Both the position numbers and the translations under genes were made by a program. Of a DNA stretch of 64,000 bases, positions 43,494 to 54,700 are shown in pieces. This stretch comes from Asterias rubens (taxonomy: Eukaryota; Echinodermata; Asteroidea; Forcipulatida; Asteriidae), in the NCBI RefSeq assembly GCF_902459465.1, contig NC_047076.1:6518146-6582145 (forward strand). Direction: 5' to 3'. The number at the start of each line of letters is the position of its first letter. The stretch's first letter is position 1. The notes beneath the pieces were generated by a model. That model did no database searches. It was given only the letters and a program-made list of their open reading frames with translations, and was not told where the DNA came from.

Positions 43494-44224
43494 GGGTGTT
43501 GCTGAAGTAGTTTAAACAGGTTAACCTCAGTCATTGTAACTTGAAATCTAACCTCTGCAAGCTAGAAAGAAAGACAAAGATCCCAACACCTATTTCTATC
43601 TGTGCAGCAAACTTCTGCAGCACAGACCGAATGCAAAATAAGTCTCCAATTATTACCAGGCGCTATGTCTACAAGGGTTTAATGTGCTTCTATGGTTTTT
43701 TTGCCGATTTGCATGCACTTCAAAAATTGTGTATCTTTAAAATGGAGTTGCAGAAATGCTAGAGAAACTGCAAAGCCAGCATCTTTAAATGTGCTTGAAA
43801 ATGTTGATGTCATTTTTTGAGCTAGTGTTGTTTAAATTTTTTATTTTTATAAAATCCTCCTCACGTTTCATCAACATCACATTGCTCATCAATTGTAAGT
43901 CGCACCGTTTCTGAATTGGTGGATATAGCTATGGCTAAGGCTATGGATATGGATGTTGCTAAGGATGTCCTACATGTATACTCCATGTATGATGATGTGG
44001 CAATCCAGCTGTAGCCGTAGTCTTAGCCGCCATCTCGGACCCGGTCTCAGTGTCTTAGTAAATAACCACGATACATTCATTTATTCAGTTTGCAGTGTAT
44101 CAGAATTTTTTAATGTTTAGTTCATACCAGTACGAAACCATTAGATTTGTCAGAATTGTTCATCCTCTTTCAGTATTGTCGTCATGAATCTTATACTGTT
44201 TTTAGAAGAGCAGGGATTTCAGAC

Positions 44225-44300
44225 CAGGGCCCAATTTCATGGCTCTGCTTATTGTCAACTTCCCCAAGAATATTTTCCCCATGGAAGTTAAGATTTTTTG
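44225..44300. mobile_element. MITE family D-like, partial end
   Basis: GGGCCCAATTTCATGGCTCT GCTTATTG matches the left end of the D-type copy at 48787. No right end found. Confidence 0.45.
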
Positions 44301-44429
44301 ACATGGAATTGCACGTTGCTAAAAGAAATAAATGGCCTTGCCCCCTCAACAAAATGAAATCTTACGGCAATTGCTTTCCTAAATGTGTTAACACTAGTTC
44401 CTTCACCTTTTTTTCCATTTTTCCCTCAG

Positions 44430-44453
44430 ATCTTTGGCCAAGGTAATCAGTAA
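44430..44453 (+). CDS. Candidate COBL terminal exon (weak)
   Basis: A strong acceptor (TTTTTTTCCATTTTTCCCTCAG) is followed in phase 0 by IFGQGNQ and a stop at 44451-44453, which would fit the phase 0 donor at 42226. In another frame the same acceptor opens 24 codons (SLAKVISKSRKRNHLETAKS then ESRT), but that frame needs a phase 2 donor I cannot find. Transcript data would decide. Confidence 0.2.
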   Translation: MFGQGNQ

Positions 44454-44534
44454 ATCTAGGAAGAGAAATCATCTAGAAACTGCCAAGAGTGAATCTAGAA
44501 CTTAAAAAAGGCATTAGTTGTATCATTCACACAT

Positions 44535-44990
44535 GAAGTAAGCCTCCTACTGTCTACTATAGTCAACATTGACCAGTGTGGTTCTAAAGGATGGATGAAC
44601 TACATGTTCCTGCCTGCAACATTAAATCACATGGTGAATGCATCTGCACAGTAGATAGTCAACCGTCCAACTGCCTGACCGTTCAAAATTCACTGCTGTT
44701 ATGAAGAAAGGCTACACTATGCCAGCCTGCAGTCTGACATCATGATGCATCTACACAGCACATAGTCAACCCTACTGCCCACCTATTCAATATCATCCAC
44801 TGTGGTTTTAAAGGATAGCTACACTGTCAGCCTGCCGTATGACATCATAAATGCATCTACACAGCACACAGTCAACCCTCCTACTGCCTGACCATTCAGT
44901 ATCATCCACCGTGGTTCTGAAAGATAAATGCACTACACTAGCCTGCAATACTGACCAAATTCACCTGACTTCATCATCACAATAATCTTG
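44535..44990. repeat. Minisatellite family G, about 115 bp, four copies
   Basis: ATGCATCTACACAGCACA, AGTCAACCCT, CTGCCTGACCATTCA, ATCATCCACTGTGGTTTTAA and CTACACTGTCAGCCTGC recur in order about every 105-120 bp. Further single or double units lie at 45745-45860, 46195-46400, 51990-52400 and 53425-53620, the last two in NOM1 introns. Confidence 0.75.
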
Positions 44991-45222
44991 GTTGTGCTAT
45001 TTTTTGAGTCAGTGTCCCAGTCGTTATATACATGTACATTGTAGCGCACATTGTAGGCAACCAGCATTCACCGTAATTTTCACATGCAATTTGACTCCCA
45101 AAATGGCGAGGGCGGCAGACAGTCCCGTGTGACGCCGAGTCGAGGGATCAGTAACACTGTAAACCACAAAATGTTTTTTTCTTTTTTTTCTTAAAAAAAA
45201 AAAAGTAATACTTAGCCTTTAA

Positions 45223-45425
45223 AAGTACCAACTTGGTTGAATGGACAAGATATACATTTGCACTGCTGTGCGTGGCTGGTAATTTTCCGGAAATTTTTGT
45301 TGGGGTAACCTGGCGAAGGTCGGAGGGATGATGAAAGGCCGAATTACAGTGACCCACTGTGGGACATGGTGACCATAGCCGGTGAAGCGAATAATTAATA
45401 AACTGCTGACCTTGAATGTCATAGG
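45223..45425. repeat. Dispersed repeat family F, copy 2
   Basis: Second copy of the ~190 bp block described at 33064, starting ACTTGGTTGAATGG and ending near CTGCTGACCTTG. An A-rich/T-rich stretch at 45176-45206 adjoins it. Confidence 0.75.
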
Positions 45426-45744
45426 ACCGATTTTTCGATGCAGTTATCTCAAATAATTGTAAAAAACATTTCCCAAAAATATATTTGGATTTTTGACATA
45501 AAAGTATGACCAAATTAGCACTTATATAAAATATTTAAAAAACACTTGTCTGAGTAAGGTAGTCTAATACCATGTACAAAATTGAAGGTTATTTTAAAAA
45601 AATGAATTTGAACAGTAACTTTGGTAAAGTTTAGTTAAGAGTTTTTTTGTTGTCTCTTAACGGAAAGTCTTATGTCAGTAATGGAAAGGAATTTCAGTTT
45701 TTCAGATCAGTTTTTTGTTTTACATACCTCTAACCTCTGATTCT

Positions 45745-46400
45745 TCTACCATTTGATACCATCCACTGGTTTTCAAATAATAGAATTGCACTATATGCCA
45801 GTGCATCCACACAGTACACAGTCAATACTCCTACTCTCTGACCATTCACTGCCATGCACATGTTTTTTTTTTATAAGGGAAACAGCTGTGGGGCTGTGTC
45901 CAAGTGCCGAAGGCTCATTCCTTTATCGTCCTTTTACGACCCTTAAAGTTTTAAACGGCCATTTAAGACCGAGTCGATACTACTATTTTACTTCCATCAT
46001 GATACAAGCCCTTTTTTCAAAAAAGCATACTAATGTGTGCTGGCTCATATAAGGGTCAAACTGTATGCTTCTGCTCAAAAACTGTTGTGCTTACGCCCTC
46101 AAACTAATGCGTTTGACATTGAGTAGCTGTATGTATTGACTTGGAGCGTTAGTGAAGACGTAAGCTTTGGCGTACATATGTTAAACTCCTCACTGTGATT
46201 ATATTGCACGTTTAAACATGACCACAATGATAGATAAACTATGCCAGCCTGCAATGCCACACCATTTGTGTTCAAATGCATGTACACAGTACACACATGT
46301 ACATGTAGGCCCTACAGTTGGTTCCATGCCGATTGCGCCACCCTACACAACCTGTGTAGTTGAAGGGTTTCAAATGGATGGTCAACTCACTGGCAAATGA
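45745..46400. repeat. Scattered family G units
   Basis: 45745-45860 has CCATCCACTG, GTGCATCCACACAGTACACAG and CTCTGACCATTCACTG. 46195-46400 has AACTATGCCAGCCTGCAATG, ACACAGTACACACATGTAC and TTGCGCCACCCTACACAACC. The last block is shared with 52250-52400, including TGCGCCACCC-ACA-CACCTGTG. Confidence 0.6.
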
Positions 46401-46694
46401 TTAAATAGTCGGTTACAAAATGAGAATGTAAAACATGATAATTGACATTAATTGATCACATCCACAGTACTCTGGAAATGTTCAAATGGATGTTTTTTTT
46501 CTTATGGATATTAATTGATTACTTTAATAGACCTCTAAGAAAATACAAGTACTTCCTTGACTTTGATGTGCCAACTTAACACCAAAGTGTTGTATATATT
46601 TATATTAATTGGCCTTTATAATTCGCAATGTTAAAGGTGCTGTCTAGATGAAGTTTTTTGTGACTCTTTTGAAGTACTGACCTGTGACCTGTAT

Positions 46695-46982
46695 GTATTG
46701 CAAGATAATGGGCGGCTTGTGCTTAAAGCGCCTGCCTCTCACCACTCCCCCTGGTTTGACTCCTGCATGGCTAGGGCCATTTATGCAAGTGGAGTTGTGT
46801 TTGAGTTTTCTCTTATGCCACAATGTTTTGTTCTTTGGGCCGCACGGTTTTCCTCTTTCGGAAATATAAGACCCTTTGATCTCTGGCTGTACTCCGTGGT
46901 CATGGGTTGATGTGGCTGCCTGCCAAAAGTCACCATTACGTCTCTGTCTTCCCACTTCAGCTTCGGGTTGGGAGGATTAGCC
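46695..46982 (+). mobile_element. tRNA-derived SINE (family S-c)
   Basis: The head GGGCGGCTTGTGCTTAAAGC then GCCTGCCTCTCACC, with box-B-like CTGGTTTGACTCCTGC, is the tRNA-like part of a common SINE design. A ~200 bp tail ends in CTTCGGGTTGGGAGGATTAG. It is non-coding; short open frames in both directions are accidental. Confidence 0.55.
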
Positions 46983-47640
46983 ATTCCAAATTAAAATTAT
47001 CAAGGATAGAACTGCTTAACAGTAAGTAAGCACCTTTTTCTGCTTACTTTATCAGAAAAGAATTCTTAAGCCCAAGTGCCGTTCACAGGTTTTCAGGAAA
47101 ATTAGGCAGGCAGCCAGCCAGCGTGTTTTTGTTTTCAGTGGTCGTGTTGGTCTGTTCATTTTGCTTTAACAGTAAGCGCCGGAAGGTTAGCATGCCTTGT
47201 CCATTTACTGTTGGCAGCACCATGAAATAGAACAAAAAAACACAAACATCCACCGTTATGCAGCTCTGCAAAATTGGGCCAGGTCAAAATGCACCAAAAG
47301 ATTCACGGAAAGTGTAACAAGATCTTTAACAACCCGGAGTTGTTATCATTTGTATTCACAGACTGTATTCCAAATGTACATTATACACATCAAACACCAG
47401 TACTTATTAATTTTTTATTATTATATAATAGACATGTATACTGCCAATAATATTTGGAATGAAGTAATTTTGTAAACTTACATCCATTGTAATTTTGTTG
47501 TTTTGTTGTGAGGGACATTTAGTTCCAGCTGACAATATGTAAAGAAGACAGTAACTAGGGTGATACGATGACGGTTTCTAGGGTGATATAAAGTGTACAA
47601 AATTAATAATAAGCTATGGACTACTGCTTGTACTAATACC
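46983..47640. other. Intergenic, nothing recognised
   Basis: No exon, hairpin or repeat family was recognised in this stretch between the SINE and the LINE remnant. Confidence 0.35.
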
Positions 47641-47859
47641 TCGACTATAATGAGGTTTGGGTGGGGTTAGGATAGAGATGGGGAGGAGGGGGTTGGGCGC
47701 CCTTGGGCTACAACTAGCCCTCTACACCTGGGGTGGGGGTTGGACTGGGGGAGGGGGTGCCATTTCTGTCATTGAAACTATCACCAACCACAGCTCTATC
47801 CACCCTGAGAAAGGTGGTGGGTGGGTAGGGGTGCACCAAGCCATTTGCAAGTTGGATTT

Positions 47860-48141
47860 GGGTATTGACTTGCTTAGTCACAAGTTTCCACATGAACCCA
47901 AGTCTCGACACTCATGGGGTGACAGGTCTTTTTCTTCAGCCGCGCCACGCATCTGGAACTCTCCTTAATCTTCGATCTTGTCTCTGTACTGCAAAATTCA
48001 AGTCTCTTCTCAAAACTTATCTTATGTCACAGGTTTTCAATGAATAATTTTGTTGTGTCTGTTTTTCTTTGTTTTTGTTTTGTTTTTGGTTTTACTGCGC
48101 CTTGAACACCCAGCAGGGTGGATATGTGCGCATTACAAGTC

Positions 48142-48180
<39 letters not shown>
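47860..48180 (+). pseudogene. LINE 3' end with (TTA)n tail
   Basis: Near 47905-47965 the plus strand encodes SRHSWGDRSFSSAAPRIWNS, the 'YGDRAFSVAAPKLWNSLP' signature of L2/CR1-type LINE C-termini. After a frameshift LRSCLCTAKFKSLLKTYLMS follows, matching the next conserved segment. A 3'UTR with TGCGCCTTGAAC and GTGCGCATTACAAG leads into about 12 TTA units (48142-48179), the usual tail of these elements. The G-rich sequence upstream (47650-47830) is probably part of the same degraded element. Confidence 0.75.
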
Positions 48181-48181
<1 letters not shown>

Positions 48182-48786
48182 AATTCCTCAGACTATAGAG
48201 GAAATTGGTTGCATGATTTGGGGCAAGCTTTTGCATAGCTTTTTGCGGCGACGCTCATACACAATGAATGTGTATTGCCCAGTTGTACCAGTCTTTGCTC
48301 TTCTGGAGGTTGCTATACAAAATCTTGCCCGAATCATGTGGAATAGCAACTGTCTCTTTAGCGGTAACTAATGACTAAGCAGGTTATTGTTCCAGACATT
48401 GTTCAAATCTCAACTCGCAAATGACTTATTGCAGAACTAAATATGACACACTGCACACAACACTTCATGACCAACTCAAAAGTTCAATAGAAGAACGCCC
48501 CCATCCCAGTCTAATTGTTTGAGATATTTTTCCTTGATAGTAGTTTAAAGATTGACAATATGAATATTTAATCACATGGTAACTCGACTATAACGACAAT
48601 GGTGATGGTAGTAGCAGAGAAAGGGGAAAAAAAGATTATAATAATTTATATAAGAGACTGAATTTTGTTTTTATATTTTAGAGAAGTATGACAACTAATT
48701 TGATTAATTTATAAAATTTGTAGCTAATTTGTTAATTTAGCACTGTGTATATCTTGATAAGCAGTATTGTGGTATTCGGCGAACAA

Positions 48787-48962
48787 GGCCCAATTTCATG
48801 GCTCTGCTTACCGTGGATTCTGGGGCCATTTTCTTACATGGTTAGAGCCAAATTTCTTGGTTAACTGTGCGAGGGAAGAATGCCTAGTAACAAGAAAGGT
48901 GACTTGCTAACCTGTAAAAAATTATTTACATTTTTCCCCGGCCTACAGTAAGCAGAGGCATT
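48787..48962. mobile_element. MITE family D-like copy
   Basis: Left end GGCCCAATTTCATGGCTCTG CTTACCG and right part GGCCTACAGTAAGCAGAG are inverted, with AACTTAGC-type words between them. The distal right end is lost. Confidence 0.5.
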
Positions 48963-48984
48963 TAAATGTGCAAAGGTGGGCAAC

Positions 48985-49427
48985 TGGGCCTCATTTCATA
49001 AAGCTACTTACAGAGTACAGTATACTTTTGGTAATTACTTCATAATTTAATGACCTTAAAAAACTTAATTGATTTAGAGGACTGTTGATATTAAAAATCA
49101 TTGTTAGAAACGACAACATTTGTAGTTTTAGAGAAATGTTTAATTTTTCACCAACAATTTTGACTATGAGAAAGGCTTCAGAAATTAAGCCTTTCTCAGG
49201 CATCTGAAAGCACATAATTTTATGCAACAATGGTGGGGATACTGGTCTTTGACAATTACCAAAATTTGACCATGCCTTTAAGCACAGAAAGTAGCTAAGC
49301 ACAATACAATTAACAGAATACAGTTACCGGCCAAAATACCATGTCACATATACCGTCTGCGAATGGTACACTGCTGATTTTTGCCTAGCAATTTTCTGCT
49401 TGGTAAGCAGCTCAATGAAATTGGGCC
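48985..49427. mobile_element. MITE family D copy carrying a nested MITE A
   Basis: The left end GGGCCTCATTTCATAAAGCT and right end AGCAGCTCAATGAAATTGGG CC enclose 443 bp, of which 49011-49281 is a MITE A. Removing that leaves ~170 bp, the normal length of family D, so A inserted into D. Confidence 0.7.
49011..49281. mobile_element. MITE family A, diverged copy nested in MITE D
   Basis: Ends ACAGTATACTTTTGGTAATT and AATTACCAAAATTTGACCAT then GCCTTTA. Its centre is a distinct palindrome, GAGAAAGGCTTCAGAAATTA then AGCCTTTCTC. Length ~270 bp, shorter and older than the intronic copies. Confidence 0.7.
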
Positions 49428-49429
49428 AT

Positions 49430-51040
49430 GTTTTTTTCCCCAAAAATTGAGGTGTAATTTTTTTCTTTGAATTTGTGCTTAATTAATGTAATTTTGTTTT
49501 CCTGCGGGCGACACTTATTCATTACCACTCAGCATGATTTACTCTCTTCAACCACTTCAGAATTAATCTATGAGAGGGAAGGCCGTTTTCAAAGTCTTTG
49601 GAAAACTTTCAAACAGGCACTAATATAAGGCCCGGACCATTTGCGTGTACAGCCTCAACGTCATGCTTCTTATGTATTGTATTTTTGCATTTGTTTGGTG
49701 ACAGAGTTACGTGTTTAAAATGCCTCTTTTATTCACTGCTGTTCGCAGTCTGAGGCTCTGCATGTCTGACCGTGCAAAGGGCGACTAGGTCAACTTAGGT
49801 CATAATCTGTGTAATTCTAGGCCTGTAAAGGAAACGCAAAGAGCCTTGTATTGGGTTTAGCTTGACACGTTTTTTTATTGTAAACTTATTGCTCAGTGTG
49901 TATTCAGATCTTATATTTATTTTAAATTTCAAATTAAATGTAATTCTATATTTTTCACGTTTATTTCACAATGATATTCAATTTCCCAAACCTTGATTCT
50001 GACATGTTTGTTTACGAGAACTATTTTTGACTTTTTCAAGATTGGGAACAATTTGATGGGAGCACGTATTCACATTTTTTTTTCTAACTTCTAGAAACAA
50101 GTTGTCGGGTACTGTCTGTGACCGGTTTCCTGTGCCCAATTTTTGTAAAAGATGTTAAGCATTTGCTAAGCAACAATTAAGTATGCTTAGCAGAGACATG
50201 TTACCAGCCAAAATATTACGCAATGTACACTGCTTGTGACTGGTTTCCTGCTGGTTTATGCTTAGCAGAACATTTTGCTAAGCACAATTTTTGGTTGAAA
50301 AGCTTCACATTTTGTTTAGGTTTGTTTGGCAGAAATAGGCTCCCAGCCAAAAAAACGTGTAATCATTGTATATAAATTGTGACTGGTTCCCTGCTGAGTT
50401 TTGATAAGCAGAACAGTTCAGAAGAATAGTTTTGCTAAGCATAATTTTTTAGTCAAACGGCTTCATATTCTGCTCAAGAAACGCAATGAAATCAGACCGC
50501 TATTTATAAAATGGGCTTAAAGTGGCAGGACAAATCTAAACAAAGTTATTCCTTGGTGTGCATTGAATTCCTATAAACTTTATTGCGATTCCACAAATCA
50601 ATAACAGCTCAGTATTTATGCAGTGGATTCCTACACAGGTCAAAGGTCAGACTTTGATACGCCAAATCATTTCGGCTAAATGCAAACAAAACTGTTCACT
50701 GTGAGGTAGACATTTTAACAGACAATTGAATTGTTTGTGTACAAGAGATTGTATGAATGCAGTGTGCCTTAAATGAGGAGATTATGCACAAACGCCTATA
50801 GTGGTGTGTTTAGCGTCGGATTTACTCCTCTTTGTGTCAACTAACTTTACTGAAATCTGTACAAATATATCTGAAATCAATGATTCTTTTCTTAGATAAA
50901 ATATTCCTTCTACATTGTTTTCTTCGCCCCCCCCTTTCTCAACATTGGTACTTTGATTTGACTGTTTATGATGCCATAACAGTACACTCCGTTTTTATGT
51001 TGATAATTGAATGAGTAACAAAATGGGCACGCAGTAGCCG
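49430..51040. other. Intergenic between convergent COBL and NOM1
   Basis: No exon accepted. At 50130-50495 words of MITE family D (TGCTTAGCAGA, GCTAAGCACAATTTT, CTGGTTTCCTGCT) recur several times, as in a compound or tandemly expanded D element. Confidence 0.4.
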
Positions 51041-51057
51041 TAAAGATGTAATGGACT

Positions 51058-51136
51058 TTTATTTAACACATTCATCATGTATAATAAACCAAAATTATAA
51101 GATAACATTGAAAACAGAATACTCCGGATCTTTATT
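51058..51136 (-). terminator. nom1: NOM1 poly(A) signals
   Basis: Two minus-strand AATAAA words lie about 350 and 420 bp after the stop codon, within 51130-51136 and 51058-51064. Either would give an ordinary 3'UTR. The choice is not resolved by sequence alone. Confidence 0.5.
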
Positions 51137-51482
51137 TCTGTGTAACTTTGTCCAGTAGACGGATTTGTTGAACAGTTCTTGCTTTTTACTCCCCAAGGGT
51201 TAAATATCATGACCATTGTCAGGATTTTTCCCAACTTCAAAATTTGTCGATTGTCTCCCAATGCTTTCAGATATTCCTAAGAGATGAAGTTTCCATCGAG
51301 GGAAGTAAAACAAAAAACGCAGCCCTGCTTCTGCTCAAACCTCTAAATTTCAAACTTGTGTGAACAGTTGGTACATCCAAAATGTAGCGAGTTCAAGGGG
51401 TTGGGTCATCCTCTAGACAAAGCGACACAGGCGCTGAGGTTTGGGATGATTATTTTCTTGCTTAATCGCATCGATCCAATTC

Positions 51483-51779
51483 TCAAATCGGAGCGTCAGG
51501 ACGTTCACCTGCCAGGGTTTGATCTGCCAGCTTGACTCTCTCTTGCAATTTCTGTCTCATGTCGTCGCCGATTTCATGTCCCTTGCTGCCCGTCTTGGGC
51601 AGCACGAAGTGAAGTAGAAACAATCGCAGGCCCTCTCTGAAAAAGCGCAGCTTTGGTAGCGAGGTCACCGCACTGAAGACGGCCACGGTGGACTCTCTGG
51701 AGCGGTGGAGAAGCAGCGAGCGTAATGTCTGGCGGAGGAAGCGCACGGTCAACTTGTCGATATCAGCGAATTCTATCAC
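51483..51779 (-). CDS. nom1: NOM1 exon 14 (terminal)
   Basis: Residues 786-883 and stop. VIEFADIDKLTVRFLRQTLR matches the ELDKPRVRFLRKVLS segment after MA3 in vertebrates, and FFREGLRLFLLHFVLPK matches the C-terminal helix. Acceptor TTTCTCGGTTTCAG. Confidence 0.95.
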   Translation of the reverse strand: MIEFADIDKLTVRFLRQTLRSLLLHRSRESTVAVFSAVTSLPKLRFFREGLRLFLLHFVLPKTGSKGHEIGDDMRQKLQERVKLADQTLAGERPDAPI

Positions 51780-54700
51780 CTGAAACCGAGAAAAAATAAA
51801 AAGCTTGGTTGAGAAAAAATAAAAAATGAAACGTTATAATATAAAAAGTTCCAACAAGACGTAAATCGGCCATCTTTATGGGCAATTTGGAACACACAGC
51901 CAGGCGTTTTTCGCGAAACGGCGTGCATCACGCAAACAAAACTTGTTGCCTGATTGGTTATTAAACAGCATGGATGTGTTAATAAACTGAGATGATTGAC
52001 CCTGTCTGACCATTCAAAACTATGCTAGCCAGCAAAATGATATCATGTAGTGAATGCATCTACACAGCACACAGTCAACCCTCCTACTGTCTGACCATTC
52101 AATATCAACAGCTAGTGTTTCAAATAGTAAATACATGTCAGCTTGCAATATGATATTATGTGGTGTTTGTATACAACACAGTACACACTACATAGTGAGC
52201 CCTCCTACTCTTTGACCCTTCAATATCATCCACTGAGGTTTTAAGAATGATGAACTATGCCAGCTTACAATATCAATTCATGCGATGAATGCATCTACAT
52301 ATTACACACATGTACACAGTTTAGTTCTGCACACAGTTGCGCCACCCAACACCACCTGTGCAGTTAAAATGAATTCAAAGGGTGAACAAATTTCTGGAAA
52401 ATGGTACCAAGTGCCAAGAGTAGGATGGTTAACCGTAAACACCAAGGATATCGTTCCGTTGTACGTGTTGTACTGACCTTCAGGACAGTTATTGCGACAG
52501 CTTTGGACACCAACATTTGGCTTAGAAGAAGCGCCAGGTTGCCATTGTTACTGTTCGACATCTCGCTAAGAATCTTAAATTTGTCCCAGAATGCAAACTG
52601 GAACGCCATCTGAAGAGAAAAAGTGTTACGTCAAATAAATTCTTCAAATGGAGTTATAGACCCGATAATCTACGGAGTTCAATATTCCATTGGCTACCAA
52701 AATCAAAAATTGACCAAACCCTGTACAAACAATGTAACAGACAGTTGGGGTCTATGACCATATTAATCCATGTAAATATCACGGACTGCACGTTTACAAA
52801 TTGAGTCGGTTGCAAAAGCCAACCAACTTTTAAAGCGAAAACTGGATTATTTGTGATATACAGGTTGAATTCAGTCAAGATGAAATATAGTTTATTTTAT
52901 TTTTATTTTTTTATTCTTAGGACAAAACAATAGCGTCCAGGGAAAAACATCAAAAACTGTCATAAAAAAAGAAGTGCCCTCCCTGCTCATTAAAATAATA
53001 CAAATTGATATTATAAAAAACACAGAAACCTAAAATTGTTATGAAATTTTAACAAATGATGGTATGTAAAAGAGTTATTAAAATGGATAGAGAAACCACC
53101 GTTACTTAACCCCCCCCCCCCAAACAAAAGGGCAACCAAAAGCATAAACACCAACCCAATGTCACCATTAGATTTGTGATACAAAAGCCTGTCTGTATCC
53201 TACAAGAAAGAAGGGGGCCAGTCTACCCCAAAACTACCTTGTATTTTCTATCGTACTGGCAGAGTTTGCAGCCAAGATGAGCGTAGTAGGGGTTAAAGGT
53301 CGCTTCCTGGAGACAGCAATTAATCAGGACGTGAACTACTTCCCTCTCCTGCCCTCCTTTGATGTTCAGACGTAAGACTTTCTCAAAGGCATCCACGTAG
53401 TCCTTGAATACAATGAGAAGAGAACAAATAGTCAACCCTCCTACTGTTTGACTATTCAATCACATCCACGGCCATCATCCACTATGGTTTGAATGATTAA
53501 CTATTGGCCAGCAAAATCATGTAGGGAATGCATCTCCAAAGTACATAGTCAACCCTAATTCAATATAATTCACTGTGGTTTTAAGAATGATAAACTGTGC
53601 TATAGCCAACAATGTGATATAATTGAACGAAACAACCTCCCCTCACTCCGCCGCCCCTAGAGTGGATTATAAACCCCAAAAACTATCTCTGTGGTATTTA
53701 CCTCTGCTGTCATGACTATACTGAATATCGTCTTCCGGAGATCGGTGTTCATCCGCTGTTGCCGTGACAACTCGTTGATGAAGCTGCTGGTTTTATCACT
53801 GGTTCCCGGTGTCTCTCCTTTGGGCCTGGTGTCCTGGTTGAAGGTAGTCTGGTTACCAGCCCAGGAAGAGCCGATGATCCACCAGCGTCCCTTCTCCTCG
53901 GCCATCAGCAAATTCTCAAGAGACACGCGCAGGGTGGCATCATTGTCATTGTGACCTGTTGACATAAATTGGCATTAAAGTAACAAAGTTAATTCAATTC
54001 AATGGGAGACTTTCTGAGACGATAGAGAGCAGCAGACTTACCGGGTAAATCCATTGTTCTCAGAATTATGCGCATGTTCAGAACTACGTAAACAATGGAA
54101 ATCTACCCGGTATGTCTGCTGCCACCTAGCGTTGGAAAGTCTCCTATTCAATTCAATTTACACTGATTCTGTTAGACAAGATTTTTCTATGCTTAGCAAG
54201 TTTTTGTGCTGACAGGCTTTAAGAGGTTATTTGCCAAAGTTGTTGAGTGAAAAAAAAAAACCTTCTTAGCGAGAATTGTTTTCAAAAGCAAAATCTAGCA
54301 CGACACCAGCCACAATCATTATGTGGAAATTTGGCTGGTAAAACATTTTTGTTAGTAAGAGTTTGTCAGTGCTTTATAAACTTGAAAGGAAAATTTTAAC
54401 CTTTGCCTTTGATGAGCAGCCTCAAGATCTTCCTCATGTGATCGAGCTGTGCCGGGTCGTAGTTTGGAATCTTGCGCACGTTGTTGTTCCGAATGGCATA
54501 GATGGTCTCTAGCATGAACTTAACCCGAGACCTAAGCAAAGAAGAATATATTTTTGGGGGAAAAAATGTGTCAGTAACTTCAACTTCGTCTACACTTTTA
54601 GGCTGTATCCGAATTGGCAACTTAAATTATGGCTATGGTAGAGTTGCCAACATTTGCATCTTGCAATCGGGAAGATTTTGTACAACACTCAGCGAGTTAT

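Larger units (their letters stand above)
42251..44429. other. COBL 3' region, no coding exon accepted
   Basis: Either COBL 3'UTR or its last intron. 42640-42930 on the plus strand is strikingly C-rich and G-poor, with the word AAGTATYCC recurring about every 40-60 nt. No AATAAA lies close after 42250, which argues weakly for splicing onward. A short MITE family D copy lies at 43335. Confidence 0.4.

Noticed and set aside
47657..47968. 103-codon Gly-rich open frame
   Set aside because: Its last third is a LINE C-terminal signature and the Gly-rich part is a G-rich degenerate stretch; not a host gene.
48027..48371. Open frames with poly-Tyr, poly-Ile or poly-Asn
   Set aside because: They translate the (TTA)n tail of the LINE remnant.
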